64,000 nucleotides of DNA, taken from positions 186,001 through 250,000 of the forward strand of contig CAMZGS010000003.1 in the NCBI GenBank assembly GCA_947306475.1. The letters are read 5' to 3'. The notes under the pieces are model-generated. The model saw nothing but the letters and a program-made list of their open reading frames with translations. It did no database searches and was not told the DNA's origin. The stretch is from an uncultured Comamonas sp. (GTDB lineage: Bacteria > Pseudomonadota > Gammaproteobacteria > Burkholderiales > Burkholderiaceae_C). The position numbers were made by a program, and so were the translations under genes. Below are positions 26,864-35,554 of this stretch, in pieces; position 1 is the first letter of the stretch, and every line of letters starts with the position of its first letter.

Positions 26864-28570
26864 TCATGCCGCGATGTCAGCCATCGCGTGCCGGCGGGTG
26901 TGCTCCTGCAGGATCCAGGCCGCAGCCTTCTCTGCCAGCATCAGCACCGGGCTGTTGGTGTTGCCGCTGGTGATGGTGGGCATGGCCCCGGCATCGACCA
27001 CGCGCAGACGCTCGATACCGCGCACCCGCAGGCGCGCATCAAGCACGGCCATGGGGTCGTCGTCGCGCCCCATCTTGGTGGTGCCCACCGGGTGGAAGAT
27101 GGTGGTGCCAATGTCGCCTGCCAGGCGTGCCAGGTCGGCATCGCTGGTGTATTGCGCACCGGGCAGGTATTCCTGCGGGGCAAACGGCGCCATGGCCGGT
27201 TGCGTCACGATGCGCCGCGCCACGCGCAGGCTGTCGGCGGCGACCTGGCGGTCCTCGTCGGTGCTCAGGTAGTTGGGCGCAATGATGGGCGCATCGGTGA
27301 ACGTGGGGCTCTGGATGCGCACGCTGCCACGGCTGCCGGGGTTGAGGTTGCAGACGCTGACGGTGATTGCCGGGAAGGGGTGCAGCGGCTCGCCAAAGGC
27401 ATCCAGCGACAGCGGCTGCACATGGAACTGGATGTTGGGGTGTGGCCGCGTCGGGTCGCTGCGCGTGAAGGCCCCCAGCTGCGAGGGCGCCATGCTCATC
27501 GGCCCGGAGCGTGTGAGGAGGTATTCCAGACCGATGCGCATCCTGCCCCACCAGGAGCTGGCCAGCGTGTTCAGGGTCCGGGCTCCCTGCACCCGGAAGA
27601 CGGAGCGGATCTGCAGGTGGTCCTGCAGGTTGGCACCTACACCGGGCAGGTCATGGGCAACGGCAATGCCGTGCTCATGCAACAGGGCCGCCGGGCCAAT
27701 GCCGGAGAGCTGCAGCAACTGCGGCGAGTTCACCGCCCCGGCGCAGACGATGACTTCCTGCGTCGCGTGCACATCGACCATCTCCGCGCCTGTCCACACG
27801 CGCACCCCGGTGCAGCGCTGCTGGCCGTCAGCACCCGTGTGCAGCAGCAGGCGCGTGGCCTGGGCGGAGGTCCACATCTCGAAATTGGGGCGTGCGTAGC
27901 AGGTGGGGCGCAGAAAGGCCTTGGTGGTGTTCCAGCGAAAGCCGTTTCTCTGGTTGACCTCGAAATAGGCCACGCCCTCGTTGTTGCCGCTGTTGAAGTC
28001 GTCGGTGGCCGGGATGCCGGCCTGCTGCGCGGCCAGGGCAAAGGCATCCAGAATCTCCCAGCGCAGCCGCTGGCGTTCGACGCGCCACTCACCTGCATCG
28101 CCGTGCAGGGAGCGGAAGGTGGGGCTGGCCTCCTCCTGGGCGCTGGTGGTCTGCTCGGCATCCAGGCGCCAGTGGCTTTCGTGCTGCTTGAAGGCAGGCA
28201 GCACCTGGGACCAGCTCCAGCTTGCATCGCCCAGCAGTTGTGCCCAGTGGTCGTAGTCGCGCGCCTGGCCGCGCATGTAGATCATGCCGTTGATGCTGGA
28301 GCATCCGCCCAGCGTCTTGCCGCGTGGGTAGCGCAGGCTGCGGCCGTTGAGGCCTGCTTGCGGGGCCGTGTGGTACAGCCAGTCGGTGCGCGGGTTGCCG
28401 ATGCAGTGCAGATAGCCCACCGGGATGTGGATCCAGTGGTAGTCGTCCTTGCGCCCGGCCTCGATCAGTAGCACCTGGATGTCCTTCTGCGCACTCAGGC
28501 GGTTGGCCAACAGGGCGCCTGCGGTGCCGCCGCCAATGATGATGTAGTCAAACGTGGGGTGCTCGCTCAT
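26864..28570 (-). CDS. GMC-family FAD-dependent oxidoreductase (choline/alcohol dehydrogenase-like)
   Basis: The 568-aa flavoprotein has an N-terminal dinucleotide-binding motif DYIIIGGGTAGALLANRL. It also has the GMC signatures GKTLGGCSSINGMIYMRG and GAVNSPQLLQLSGIGP, and the active-site His region TIFHPVGTTKMG. It oxidises a primary alcohol or polyol and passes electrons to a quinone or oxygen; the substrate is unclear. The ATG at 28570 is chosen because it starts the FAD fold. An in-frame ATG ten codons upstream is possible. Confidence 0.87.
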   Translation of the reverse strand: MSEHPTFDYIIIGGGTAGALLANRLSAQKDIQVLLIEAGRKDDYHWIHIPVGYLHCIGNPRTDWLYHTAPQAGLNGRSLRYPRGKTLGGCSSINGMIYMRGQARDYDHWAQLLGDASWSWSQVLPAFKQHESHWRLDAEQTTSAQEEASPTFRSLHGDAGEWRVERQRLRWEILDAFALAAQQAGIPATDDFNSGNNEGVAYFEVNQRNGFRWNTTKAFLRPTCYARPNFEMWTSAQATRLLLHTGADGQQRCTGVRVWTGAEMVDVHATQEVIVCAGAVNSPQLLQLSGIGPAALLHEHGIAVAHDLPGVGANLQDHLQIRSVFRVQGARTLNTLASSWWGRMRIGLEYLLTRSGPMSMAPSQLGAFTRSDPTRPHPNIQFHVQPLSLDAFGEPLHPFPAITVSVCNLNPGSRGSVRIQSPTFTDAPIIAPNYLSTDEDRQVAADSLRVARRIVTQPAMAPFAPQEYLPGAQYTSDADLARLAGDIGTTIFHPVGTTKMGRDDDPMAVLDARLRVRGIERLRVVDAGAMPTITSGNTNSPVLMLAEKAAAWILQEHTRRHAMADIAA

Positions 28571-28725
28571 GCTGGGTGTGCTTGCTGGGGTCGGTACCAT
28601 GCCCGGTGAAAAAGGCAAAGGGGCGCGCGCCATTGTCTGCGCTGCCCCCGGGGAGGCCGCTAGGGGAAAGCGCCAGGGTGCGCCGTGAGCATGTGCAACA
28701 GTTGTGATACAACCAGTCCCCTCGC

Positions 28726-29874
28726 ATGCATTCCGAAACCGAAAACCCTTCCCTGCCTGCATTGCAGATGCGCAGCGCCGCCGACGGCCCCTGGCTGTAC
28801 GCCCACGGGCGTTGGGGGGCGGCCCAGCTGGGCGCGCGCGGCCAATGGCAGCAATTGCAGCGGCGCCTGCAGCAACTGCAGGCCGAACACCCCGAGCCGC
28901 CTGGCTGGGATCTGACCGAGCTGACCTGGCTGGACCACGTGGGCGCGCAATGGCTGTGGCGCCACTGGCAGGGGCGCTGGCCCGAGCGTCTGCGCGCCAC
29001 GCCCGCACAGCGCGCCATGCTGCAGCGCGTCGAGCGCTTTGCCATGCTGCCCCGGGACAAGCCGACTTCGCACTACCTGGTGCGCTCGCTGGAGCACCTG
29101 GGTGATCTGGTGCTGGGCATGCTGATGCACTTGCGCGACCTGGTGGTGCTCATGGGCCAGCTGCTGCTGGATCTGCTGCGCCTGTTGCGCGCGCCGCACA
29201 AAGGCCCGTGGCGCGATTTTTCCGGCCACCTGTACAACATGGGCGCCACCTCCCTGCCGATCACTGCGCTGGTTGGCTTTCTGATCGGGGTGGTGCTGGC
29301 CTATCTGATGGCGCTGCAGCTGCGCCAGTTCGGGGCCGAGGCGTTCATTGTCGATATTCTGGGCATTTCGCTGATTCGCGAGCTGGGACCGCTGCTGGGC
29401 GCAATTCTGGTGGCCGGGCGCTCGGGGTCGGCCATCACCGCACAGATTGGCGTGATGCGCGTGACCCAGGAGCTCGATGCCATGCAGGTCATGGGCATCT
29501 CCCACGGCTTTCGCCTGGTGTTGCCGCGTGCCATGGCATTGGCGCTGGCCATGCCGCTGGTCAGCCTGTGGACCACGCTGGCGGCGCTGACCGGCGGCAT
29601 TCTGGCGGCGGATCTGACCATGGACATCTCCCCCGCCTATTTCATTCAGGCGCTGCCTGATGCGGTGGAGGTGAGCAACCTGTGGCTGGCCAGCGTCAAA
29701 TCCATGGTGTTTGGCATCTGGATTGCCCTGATCGGCTGTCACTGGGGCCTGCGTGTCGAGCCCAACACCCAGAGCCTGGGCGCGGGCACCACGGCCTCGG
29801 TGGTCAGTGCCATCACCATGGTGATCATCGTGGATGCGCTGTTTGCCGTCGCCTTCAAGGACGTGGGGTTCTGA
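28726..29874 (+). CDS. MlaE-type ABC permease with N-terminal STAS domain
   Basis: A 382-aa lipid-transport permease. Residues ~15-95 look like a STAS domain (WDLTELTWLDHVGAQWLW), normally the separate MlaB protein. Residues ~120-382 are an MlaE permease with GFLIGVVLAYLMALQL, LIRELGPLLGAILVAGRSGSAI and a C-terminal membrane pair. It begins a four-gene operon with MlaF-like, MlaD-like and lipoprotein genes and moves lipids between inner and outer membranes. MlaC and a separate MlaB are absent. Confidence 0.88.
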   Translation: MHSETENPSLPALQMRSAADGPWLYAHGRWGAAQLGARGQWQQLQRRLQQLQAEHPEPPGWDLTELTWLDHVGAQWLWRHWQGRWPERLRATPAQRAMLQRVERFAMLPRDKPTSHYLVRSLEHLGDLVLGMLMHLRDLVVLMGQLLLDLLRLLRAPHKGPWRDFSGHLYNMGATSLPITALVGFLIGVVLAYLMALQLRQFGAEAFIVDILGISLIRELGPLLGAILVAGRSGSAITAQIGVMRVTQELDAMQVMGISHGFRLVLPRAMALALAMPLVSLWTTLAALTGGILAADLTMDISPAYFIQALPDAVEVSNLWLASVKSMVFGIWIALIGCHWGLRVEPNTQSLGAGTTASVVSAITMVIIVDALFAVAFKDVGF

Positions 29875-30671
29875 TGGGCACGGCGGCAACTTCCAACCCC
29901 GTGGTGCAGGTGGAGAAACTCTGGAGCATCTTTGGCCAGGGCGACAAGGCCTTTGCCGTGCACCAGGACCTGGACCTGACCGTGCAGCAGGGCGAGATGC
30001 TGTCCATCGTCGGTGGCTCGGGCACCGGCAAGACCGTGTTGTTGCGCCAGATTCTGGGGCTGCTCACCCCCGGCAGGGGATCGGTCACCACCCTCGGGCG
30101 GCCCGCGCAGGAGCTGTGCCGCGAGGGCGCCGCAGCGCGCGTGGGCATGCTGTTTCAGCACGGGGCGCTGTATTCGGCCTTCAATGTGCTGGACAACATC
30201 GCCTTTGCCCTGCGCGAGCAGGGCGGCCTGCCCGATGACGTGGTGCGCGAGGCAGCCATGATCAAGCTGCAGATGGTGGGCCTGAAGCCCGAACACGCCA
30301 GCCGCAATCCGTCGGACTTGTCTGGCGGCATGATCAAGCGCGTGGCGCTGGCGCGCGCGCTGATCATGGATCCGCCGCTGCTGCTGCTCGATGAACCCAC
30401 CGCCGGGCTGGACCCCACCAGCTCCGACGAGTTCTGCGACCTGCTGCGTGAACTGCACGCCGAGCTGGGCCTGACCGTGATCATGGTCACGCACGATCTG
30501 GACACGCTGTTTGCCCTGTCCACCCGCGTGGCCGTGCTGGCCGAAAAGCGCGTGCTGGTCAGCGGCACGGCGCAGGAAGTGGCGCAGTTCGAGCACCCCT
30601 TTACCACCACCTTTTTTCAGGGCGAGCGCGGCCGCCGCGCGATGGCGCCTGCTCCCCAAGGAGGGCATTGA
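29874..30671 (+). CDS. MlaF-type ABC transporter ATP-binding protein
   Basis: The 265-aa ATPase has Walker A GGSGTGKTVLLRQ, the MlaF-typical MLFQHGALYSAFNVLDNIAF, signature [16 protein letters not shown] and Walker B LLLLDEPTAGLDP. Its ATG overlaps the stop of the permease gene (TGATG), so the two are translationally coupled. Confidence 0.92.
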   Translation: MGTAATSNPVVQVEKLWSIFGQGDKAFAVHQDLDLTVQQGEMLSIVGGSGTGKTVLLRQILGLLTPGRGSVTTLGRPAQELCREGAAARVGMLFQHGALYSAFNVLDNIAFALREQGGLPDDVVREAAMIKLQMVGLKPEHASRNPSDLSGGMIKRVALARALIMDPPLLLLDEPTAGLDPTSSDEFCDLLRELHAELGLTVIMVTHDLDTLFALSTRVAVLAEKRVLVSGTAQEVAQFEHPFTTTFFQGERGRRAMAPAPQGGH

Positions 30672-30673
30672 CC

Positions 30674-31621
30674 ATGGAAAACAAATCCCATGCCATGGCC
30701 GCCGGCATCTTCATGCTGGTGCTGGCCAGCATGCTCGTCGGACTGGCGCTGTGGCTCACACGCGACCAGCGCCAGTACACCTACTACGAGCTGTCCACCA
30801 GCGACGCCATCAGCGGCCTGCAGCCCCAGGCCATGGTGCGCTACAAGGGCGTGGCCGTGGGCAAGGTCACGCACATCGGTTTTGACGAAAAGCGCAGCGG
30901 CCAGGTGCTGATCCGCATCGCGGTCGATAGCCAGGCGCCGGTCAATCCCAGCTATACCTACGCGCAGCTGGGCTACCAGGGCGTCACTGGCATCGCCCAC
31001 ATCCAGCTCGACGACGAAAGCGGCCCCTCGCTGCCCCTGCCACCGGGGGAAAGCGGCCTGGCGCGCCTGCCCATGAAGTCCTCGCCGCTGACGGTGCTTG
31101 CCGACCAGGGCATGCTGATCCTGAGCAAGGCCGACGAGGCCGTGCAACGCATCAACCAGCTGCTGGGCAACGACAACCAGCGCCGCGTCAGCCAGCTGCT
31201 GGACAACCTGAACGCCACCACCAGAGAGGTGCAACTGCTCAGCCAGAGCCTGCAGCGCAGCCTGCACCAGGGCGTTGACCCGGCACTGGCGCAGCTGCCC
31301 GCTCTGATGCAGGACAGCCGCAACACCCTGCAGGCCGTGCAGGCGGCCAGCCAGCACATCGGCACCCTGGCCGAGCAGCTGCAGGCGCCCGGCGGCACCC
31401 TGGAGCAGGTGCAGACCAGCACACAAGGCCTGGCCGCCTCGGTGCAGCGCTTTGAGCGCCATACCCTGCCGGGCATCCAGCGCGCCACCAGCGATCTGGG
31501 CCTGGCCTCGCGCCAGATGGGGCGCACCATGGCCAATATCGATGCCAATCCGCAGTCGCTGATCTACGGTGCCGGCGTGGTACGCCCCGGCCCCGGCGAA
31601 CCCGGTTTTGTGGCCCCTTGA
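30674..31621 (+). CDS. MlaD/MCE-family lipid-binding protein
   Basis: The 315-aa protein has one N-terminal membrane anchor (residues ~8-30) and an MCE domain (~40-120: DAISGLQPQAMVRYKGVAVGKVTHIGF). A long helical/coiled-coil tail (~150-290) could form a periplasmic needle or tunnel. An in-frame TTG two codons upstream overlaps the previous stop, but the ATG at 30674 is preferred. Confidence 0.9.
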   Translation: MENKSHAMAAGIFMLVLASMLVGLALWLTRDQRQYTYYELSTSDAISGLQPQAMVRYKGVAVGKVTHIGFDEKRSGQVLIRIAVDSQAPVNPSYTYAQLGYQGVTGIAHIQLDDESGPSLPLPPGESGLARLPMKSSPLTVLADQGMLILSKADEAVQRINQLLGNDNQRRVSQLLDNLNATTREVQLLSQSLQRSLHQGVDPALAQLPALMQDSRNTLQAVQAASQHIGTLAEQLQAPGGTLEQVQTSTQGLAASVQRFERHTLPGIQRATSDLGLASRQMGRTMANIDANPQSLIYGAGVVRPGPGEPGFVAP

Positions 31622-31632
31622 ACTTGCACGGA

Positions 31633-32334
31633 ATGCCTATGTTTACCTTGACTGCAACGTTGCTGCGCAGGCCGGCTGCGGCGCTGAGCGCTTCCCTGCT
31701 GGCCCTGGCGCTGGCCGGCTGCCAGGCCCTGCCCACCCCACCCAAGGAGCCGGTGCGCTACGACCTGGGCAGCGCCCAGGTGGCTGCGACCGACGCTGCT
31801 GCTGCCCCGCGCACCCTGGTGCTGGCCGACATCCAGGCCCCCTGGCAGGCCGAAGGCAGCAGCACCGCCATGCATTACCGCCTGGCCTACGACCAGCCCC
31901 ATGCCCTGTTTGCCTACAGCCTGGCCAGCTGGCGCCTGCCGCCCGAGCTGCTGGTGCAGGAGCGCCTGCGCCAGTGGCTCAGCCAGGGCGGGCGCACCGT
32001 GCTCAGTGCCGAAGGCGGGCGCATTCCGCCGCTGGTGGATGCCGCTGGTGCCACCCACCCGCCCACGCTGTACCTGGCCCTGGAAGAATTCCACCAAAGC
32101 TTTGCAGATGCACAGCACAGCCACGCCAGCGTGCGCCTGCGCGCCACGGTGACAGGCGGTCAGGGTGGTGCGGAAGTGCTACTGGGCCAGCGCCTGTTTG
32201 TGGCCACCCCGCCGGCGCCCAGTGCCGATGCCGCAGGCGGCGCCCAGGCGCTGGCTACCGCAGTGGATCAAATTGCGGCCCAGCTGCTGCCCTGGTTGCA
32301 GCAGCTCTCGCCACAGCCCCAGTCCCAACCTTGA
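31633..32334 (+). CDS. ABC-type transport auxiliary lipoprotein (PqiC/PF03886-like)
   Basis: About 233 aa, with a lipoprotein signal peptide ending in LALAGC and a domain typical of the outer-membrane lipoprotein that accompanies MCE transporters (RYDLGSAQ near the N-terminus, then MHYRLAYDQPHALFAYSLASWRLPP). It should receive or deliver lipid at the outer membrane. It follows mlaD directly in the operon. Start choice between 31633 and 31639 is uncertain. Confidence 0.85.
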   Translation: MPMFTLTATLLRRPAAALSASLLALALAGCQALPTPPKEPVRYDLGSAQVAATDAAAAPRTLVLADIQAPWQAEGSSTAMHYRLAYDQPHALFAYSLASWRLPPELLVQERLRQWLSQGGRTVLSAEGGRIPPLVDAAGATHPPTLYLALEEFHQSFADAQHSHASVRLRATVTGGQGGAEVLLGQRLFVATPPAPSADAAGGAQALATAVDQIAAQLLPWLQQLSPQPQSQP

Positions 32335-32420
32335 TGCGCTACAACCCCGGGACATGCCGCAGTTGTTAAGCTGCGGAACCTGCTTTTGTTTGTCGATTTT
32401 TTTCAGAGAGAACCTGCCCC

Positions 32421-32912
32421 ATGACCACCTTGCAATGGGACGATGCCCTGCTCCTGGATCAGCCCGAGCTGGACACCATTCACCGCGAATTTGTGGATTT
32501 GCTGATCGAGGCCGAAAGCGCCCCCGACGAGCAGCTGCTGGCGCTGTGGCAGCGCATCATCACCCACACCGAAGGGCACTTCGGCCTGGAAGACCGCTGG
32601 ATGCTGGCCGCCGGCTTTGCCCCGGAAAACTGCCACATGCACCAGCACAAGATGGTGCTGGACATTCTGCGCGAAGGCGTCTCCCAGGCTGCAGCAGGCA
32701 ACCTGCAGCTGCTGCGCGACATGCTTCCCGACCTGGCCAAGTGGTTCGACTACCACGCCCGCACCATGGATGCGGCCCTGGTCTATCACCTGCAGACCAC
32801 AGGTTTTGACGTCCACGCCGAGCCGTCTGCCGCCGCCCCTGCGGTGGCCCTGGCGGCAGCACCCAGCGGCTGCGGCTGCTCGGGTGCCGGTTCCAGCAAC
32901 GCGTGCGGCTGA
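32421..32912 (+). CDS. Bacteriohemerythrin-like protein with Cys-rich tail
   Basis: The 163-aa protein has a single hemerythrin domain with the full diiron ligand set: H21, H53xxxE57, H72xxxH76, H112 and D117. It should bind O2 reversibly and may act as an oxygen store or sensor. After residue ~130 an Ala-rich linker leads to a Gly/Cys-rich end (CGCSGAG, then ACG) not usual in bacteriohemerythrins. It lies between the MCE operon and a dienelactone hydrolase gene. A CCGCAG/CTGCGG hairpin precedes it. Confidence 0.88.
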   Translation: MTTLQWDDALLLDQPELDTIHREFVDLLIEAESAPDEQLLALWQRIITHTEGHFGLEDRWMLAAGFAPENCHMHQHKMVLDILREGVSQAAAGNLQLLRDMLPDLAKWFDYHARTMDAALVYHLQTTGFDVHAEPSAAAPAVALAAAPSGCGCSGAGSSNACG

Positions 32913-32929
32913 GGCGGGGAAGGAGCGTC

Positions 32930-33622
32930 ATGGAATCGCAATGGGTACGTCTTTACGCGCAGGATGGCTTTGCCTTTGATGCCTGGGTGGCGCGCCCCAG
33001 CGGACCGCTGCGCGGCGCAGTGGTGGTGGCGCAGGAGATCTTTGGCGTCAACAACCACATCCGCGCCGTGACCGAGCGCATGGCCACGCGCGGCTTTCTG
33101 GCCATTGCCCCCGACCTGTTTGCCCGCATCGAGCCGGGCCTGGATCGCGGCTACACCGAGGCCGACGTTGCCTTCTGCCGCGAGTTCAAGAACCAGGCCG
33201 AGGCCATGCCCGAAGCCGTCATGCAGCAGGTGCGCGCTGCCGCCCAGTGGTTGCTGACGCAGCAGCCCTGCAAGGTGGGCATGCTGGGCTTCTGCTGGGG
33301 AGGATTGCTGACATGGCGCGCCGCCGCGCAGCTGCCGGAGTTATCGGCTGCCGTGTGCTACTACGGTGGCGGCATGACCAGCGCACAAGAGATGGCGCGC
33401 CAGCCGCTGTGCCCGGTGCAGGCGCACTTTGGCCGGCGGGACCCCATCCTGCCCCTGGACGGCGTGCTGGCCTTTGCCCGGCGCCACCCCGAAGTACAGG
33501 TGCACCTGTACGACGCCGACCACGGCTTCAACTGCGATCAACGCGCCAGTTACGACGACAGCAGCGCCGTACAGGCCAAGGACCGCACGCTGCAGTTCTT
33601 CGATCAGCACCTGGCTTTATAA
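32930..33622 (+). CDS. Dienelactone hydrolase family protein
   Basis: A 230-aa alpha/beta hydrolase with the DLH catalytic triad: Cys122 in MLGFCWGG, Asp in GRRDPILP and His in DADHGFNC. The early EIFGVNNHIR is also diagnostic. DLH enzymes open cyclic lactones in aromatic degradation, but many paralogues have other ester substrates. A GGAAGGAG site sets the ATG at 32930, eight bases after a GA-rich stretch following the hemerythrin gene. Confidence 0.87.
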   Translation: MESQWVRLYAQDGFAFDAWVARPSGPLRGAVVVAQEIFGVNNHIRAVTERMATRGFLAIAPDLFARIEPGLDRGYTEADVAFCREFKNQAEAMPEAVMQQVRAAAQWLLTQQPCKVGMLGFCWGGLLTWRAAAQLPELSAAVCYYGGGMTSAQEMARQPLCPVQAHFGRRDPILPLDGVLAFARRHPEVQVHLYDADHGFNCDQRASYDDSSAVQAKDRTLQFFDQHLAL

Positions 33623-33626
33623 AAAA

Positions 33627-33706
33627 GAGAGCTGCTGGCGCTCATAAATAGCCGAATTTCGTTGCTTTTGTAGCTGAAACCCTTGCAGCATCAGCGGGGT
33701 AAGCTA
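33627..33706. repeat. Dispersed inverted repeat, degenerate copy 3
   Basis: The left arm (33627-33642) is 14 of 16 bases identical to the left arm of copy 2. The right arm (33693-33706) ends in AAGCTAT. Internal pairing is weak. It lies between two convergent genes, just outside the stop codon of the hydrolase gene. Confidence 0.6.
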
Positions 33707-33711
33707 TGTTT

Positions 33712-34317
33712 TTAGGCGGCCATGGCCACCGGTGCGGCCTCGGCGGCGATCACCTCCTGCACCAGGGCGTGCAGCAGCGCCAGGCCCAGCGGCCAGTCGC
33801 CGTGGCCGGAGGCGATGTTGATATGCCCGGCCTGTTGCAGGCTGACAAACTCGCTGCCCCAGGCGCGCGCATAGGCGCCTGCCAGCCGGATGGAACAGTA
33901 CGGGTCGTTGCGGCTGGCCACCAGGATGCTGCGGTAGGGCAGTGGCTGGCTGGGCGTGGGGGCAAAGTCGCTGAGCACGGCGCGCCGCTCCGGGTTGGCC
34001 GGGGCCACCAGCAGCGCGGCCTTGACGCGCGCCGCCGCCTGCGCGCTCATGTGCGTGGTGGCGATGCAGCCCAGGCTGTGCGCTACGATCACCACCGGCT
34101 TGGGCGCGGCCAGCACGGTGCGCTCCAGGGCACTGACCCAGGCGGTGCGCGTGGGCGTGACCCAGTCGTCCTGCTCCACCCGTTGGGCGCCGGGCAGCTG
34201 CTGTTCCCACAGGCTTTGCCAGTGGCCCGGGCCACTGCCGCGCCAGCCCGGCACGATGAGGATGGAGACATCGCGCGCGGCTTGCTCCAGTGTGGGTGCG
34301 GTGGTGGTGGTGCTCAT
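33712..34317 (-). CDS. RBBP9/YdeN-family serine hydrolase
   Basis: A 201-aa small alpha/beta hydrolase. The nucleophile Ser81 lies in VIVAHSLGCIA, and the His in GHINIASGHGDWP. The opening VPGWRGSGPGHWQSLWE is typical of this family. Substrate unknown. It is the last gene of the ssu operon region, 65 bp after ssuF, and may be cotranscribed. Confidence 0.83.
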   Translation of the reverse strand: MSTTTTAPTLEQAARDVSILIVPGWRGSGPGHWQSLWEQQLPGAQRVEQDDWVTPTRTAWVSALERTVLAAPKPVVIVAHSLGCIATTHMSAQAAARVKAALLVAPANPERRAVLSDFAPTPSQPLPYRSILVASRNDPYCSIRLAGAYARAWGSEFVSLQQAGHINIASGHGDWPLGLALLHALVQEVIAAEAAPVAMAA

Positions 34318-34382
34318 AGGGACAGCCTTTCTTGCGAGGACAGGGGCAGCCGATCGCTGCCGCTGCGTGGGAGCCGGCCGGT

Positions 34383-34598
34383 TTACAGCTTGGCGATGGA
34401 CACTTCCGTGGACTTGATGAGTGCGACGACATCCGAGCCGATGGTCAGGCCCAGTTCATCCACCGAGCGTGTGGTGATGACGGAGGTGACGATGCCCCAG
34501 GGGGTTTCGACATCGACTTCCGAGAGCACATCGCCGCGAATGATTTCGCGCACCTTGCCCTTGAACTGGTTGCGTACGTTGATGGCTTGGATGGACAT
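34383..34598 (-). CDS. ssuF: Molybdopterin-binding-like (TOBE) protein SsuF
   Basis: The 71-aa single TOBE/Mop domain (INVRNQFKGKVREIIRG ... VVALIKSTEVSIAKL) resembles small molybdate-binding proteins. In Pseudomonas putida the ssu operon ends with such a gene, ssuF, needed for growth on organosulfur compounds. The same position after ssuB here supports the name. An AAGGAG site sets the start. Confidence 0.85.
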   Translation of the reverse strand: MSIQAINVRNQFKGKVREIIRGDVLSEVDVETPWGIVTSVITTRSVDELGLTIGSDVVALIKSTEVSIAKL

Positions 34599-34668
34599 GG
34601 TTCTCTCCTTGAAAAGTCCGTTGCAATGAAAAGAGGTGGAAAGGCGAAAAAAACTTTGCAGCGCTGCC

Positions 34669-35484
34669 TCAGATCGCCCAGCGCAGGCCGTGCGCTGGCA
34701 CACCGGGCCAGGCCCCGTCGGATGTGGGGGCCTGCGCTGCGGGTTTTTGCAGCACGCGGTCCAGAATGCGTTGCTCCAGCGTGGCAAAGGCGGCGTTGTG
34801 CTGGCGCGGGCGGGGCAGGTCGATGCGCTGGTCCAGCGCAATGCGCCCGTCTTCAATCAGCACCACCCGGTCGGCCAGGGCGACGGCTTCTTGCACATCG
34901 TGTGTGACCAGCAAGGCGGTAAAGCCCAGGGTCTGCCATAGCGACTCGATCAGGCGGTGCATCTCGATGCGCGTCAAGGCATCGAGGGCACCCAGCGGCT
35001 CATCGAGCAGCAGCAGGCGCGGCTGGTGCACCAGCGCCCGGGCCAGGGCCACGCGCTGGCGCTGGCCGCCGGACAGGCGCGCGGGCCATTCGCTTTGGCG
35101 CTCGCCCAGGCCCACTTGGGCCAGCACTTGCGCAGCCGCATCGCGCTGGCTGGGCGCCAGGCCCAGGGCGACGTTGTCCAGCACACGCTTCCAGGGCAGC
35201 AGGCGCGCATCCTGGAACATGATGCGGGTGCTGCTGGAGAGGCCCTGTAGCGGCTGGCCATCGAGGTGAATCTCACCGCTGGTGGCCGATTCCAGCCCCG
35301 CCACCAGGCGCAGCAGCGTGCTTTTGCCGCAGCCGCTGCGCCCGACGATGGCGACAAACTCGCCCGGGGCAATGTGCAGCTGGGCCTGGCGCAGCACCTC
35401 GCGCTGGCCGTAGCGCTTGCCCAGACCGTACAGGTCCAGGCGCACGCCGCCGGCCGTGGAAGAAGATGTGTGGTTTTGAGTCAA
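34669..35484 (-). CDS. ssuB: Aliphatic sulfonate ABC transporter ATP-binding protein
   Basis: A 271-aa ATPase with Walker [10 protein letters not shown], signature [15 protein letters not shown] and Walker [17 protein letters not shown], of the nitrate/sulfonate/taurine subfamily. It has no ATG at the start. The frame opens with TTG at 35484, five bases after GGAGG, which lies in a copy of the dispersed repeat. Function: drives import of alkanesulfonates with SsuC and SsuA. Confidence 0.9.
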   Translation of the reverse strand: MTQNHTSSSTAGGVRLDLYGLGKRYGQREVLRQAQLHIAPGEFVAIVGRSGCGKSTLLRLVAGLESATSGEIHLDGQPLQGLSSSTRIMFQDARLLPWKRVLDNVALGLAPSQRDAAAQVLAQVGLGERQSEWPARLSGGQRQRVALARALVHQPRLLLLDEPLGALDALTRIEMHRLIESLWQTLGFTALLVTHDVQEAVALADRVVLIEDGRIALDQRIDLPRPRQHNAAFATLEQRILDRVLQKPAAQAPTSDGAWPGVPAHGLRWAI

Positions 35485-35487
35485 ATT

Positions 35488-35527
35488 GGCCTCCAGTGCC
35501 CGTGTGACGGGCGCTTCCAGCTATCAA
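35488..35527. repeat. Short dispersed inverted repeat that carries the ssuB ribosome binding site
   Basis: The core is GTGCCCGT/ACGGGCGC, with the family end CCAGCTAT on the right. On the minus strand its left edge reads GGAGG (35490-35494), the only good Shine-Dalgarno for the TTG start of ssuB. Confidence 0.6.
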
Positions 35528-35554
35528 ATCTTGTTGCTTCGGGGGCAGGGTCGC

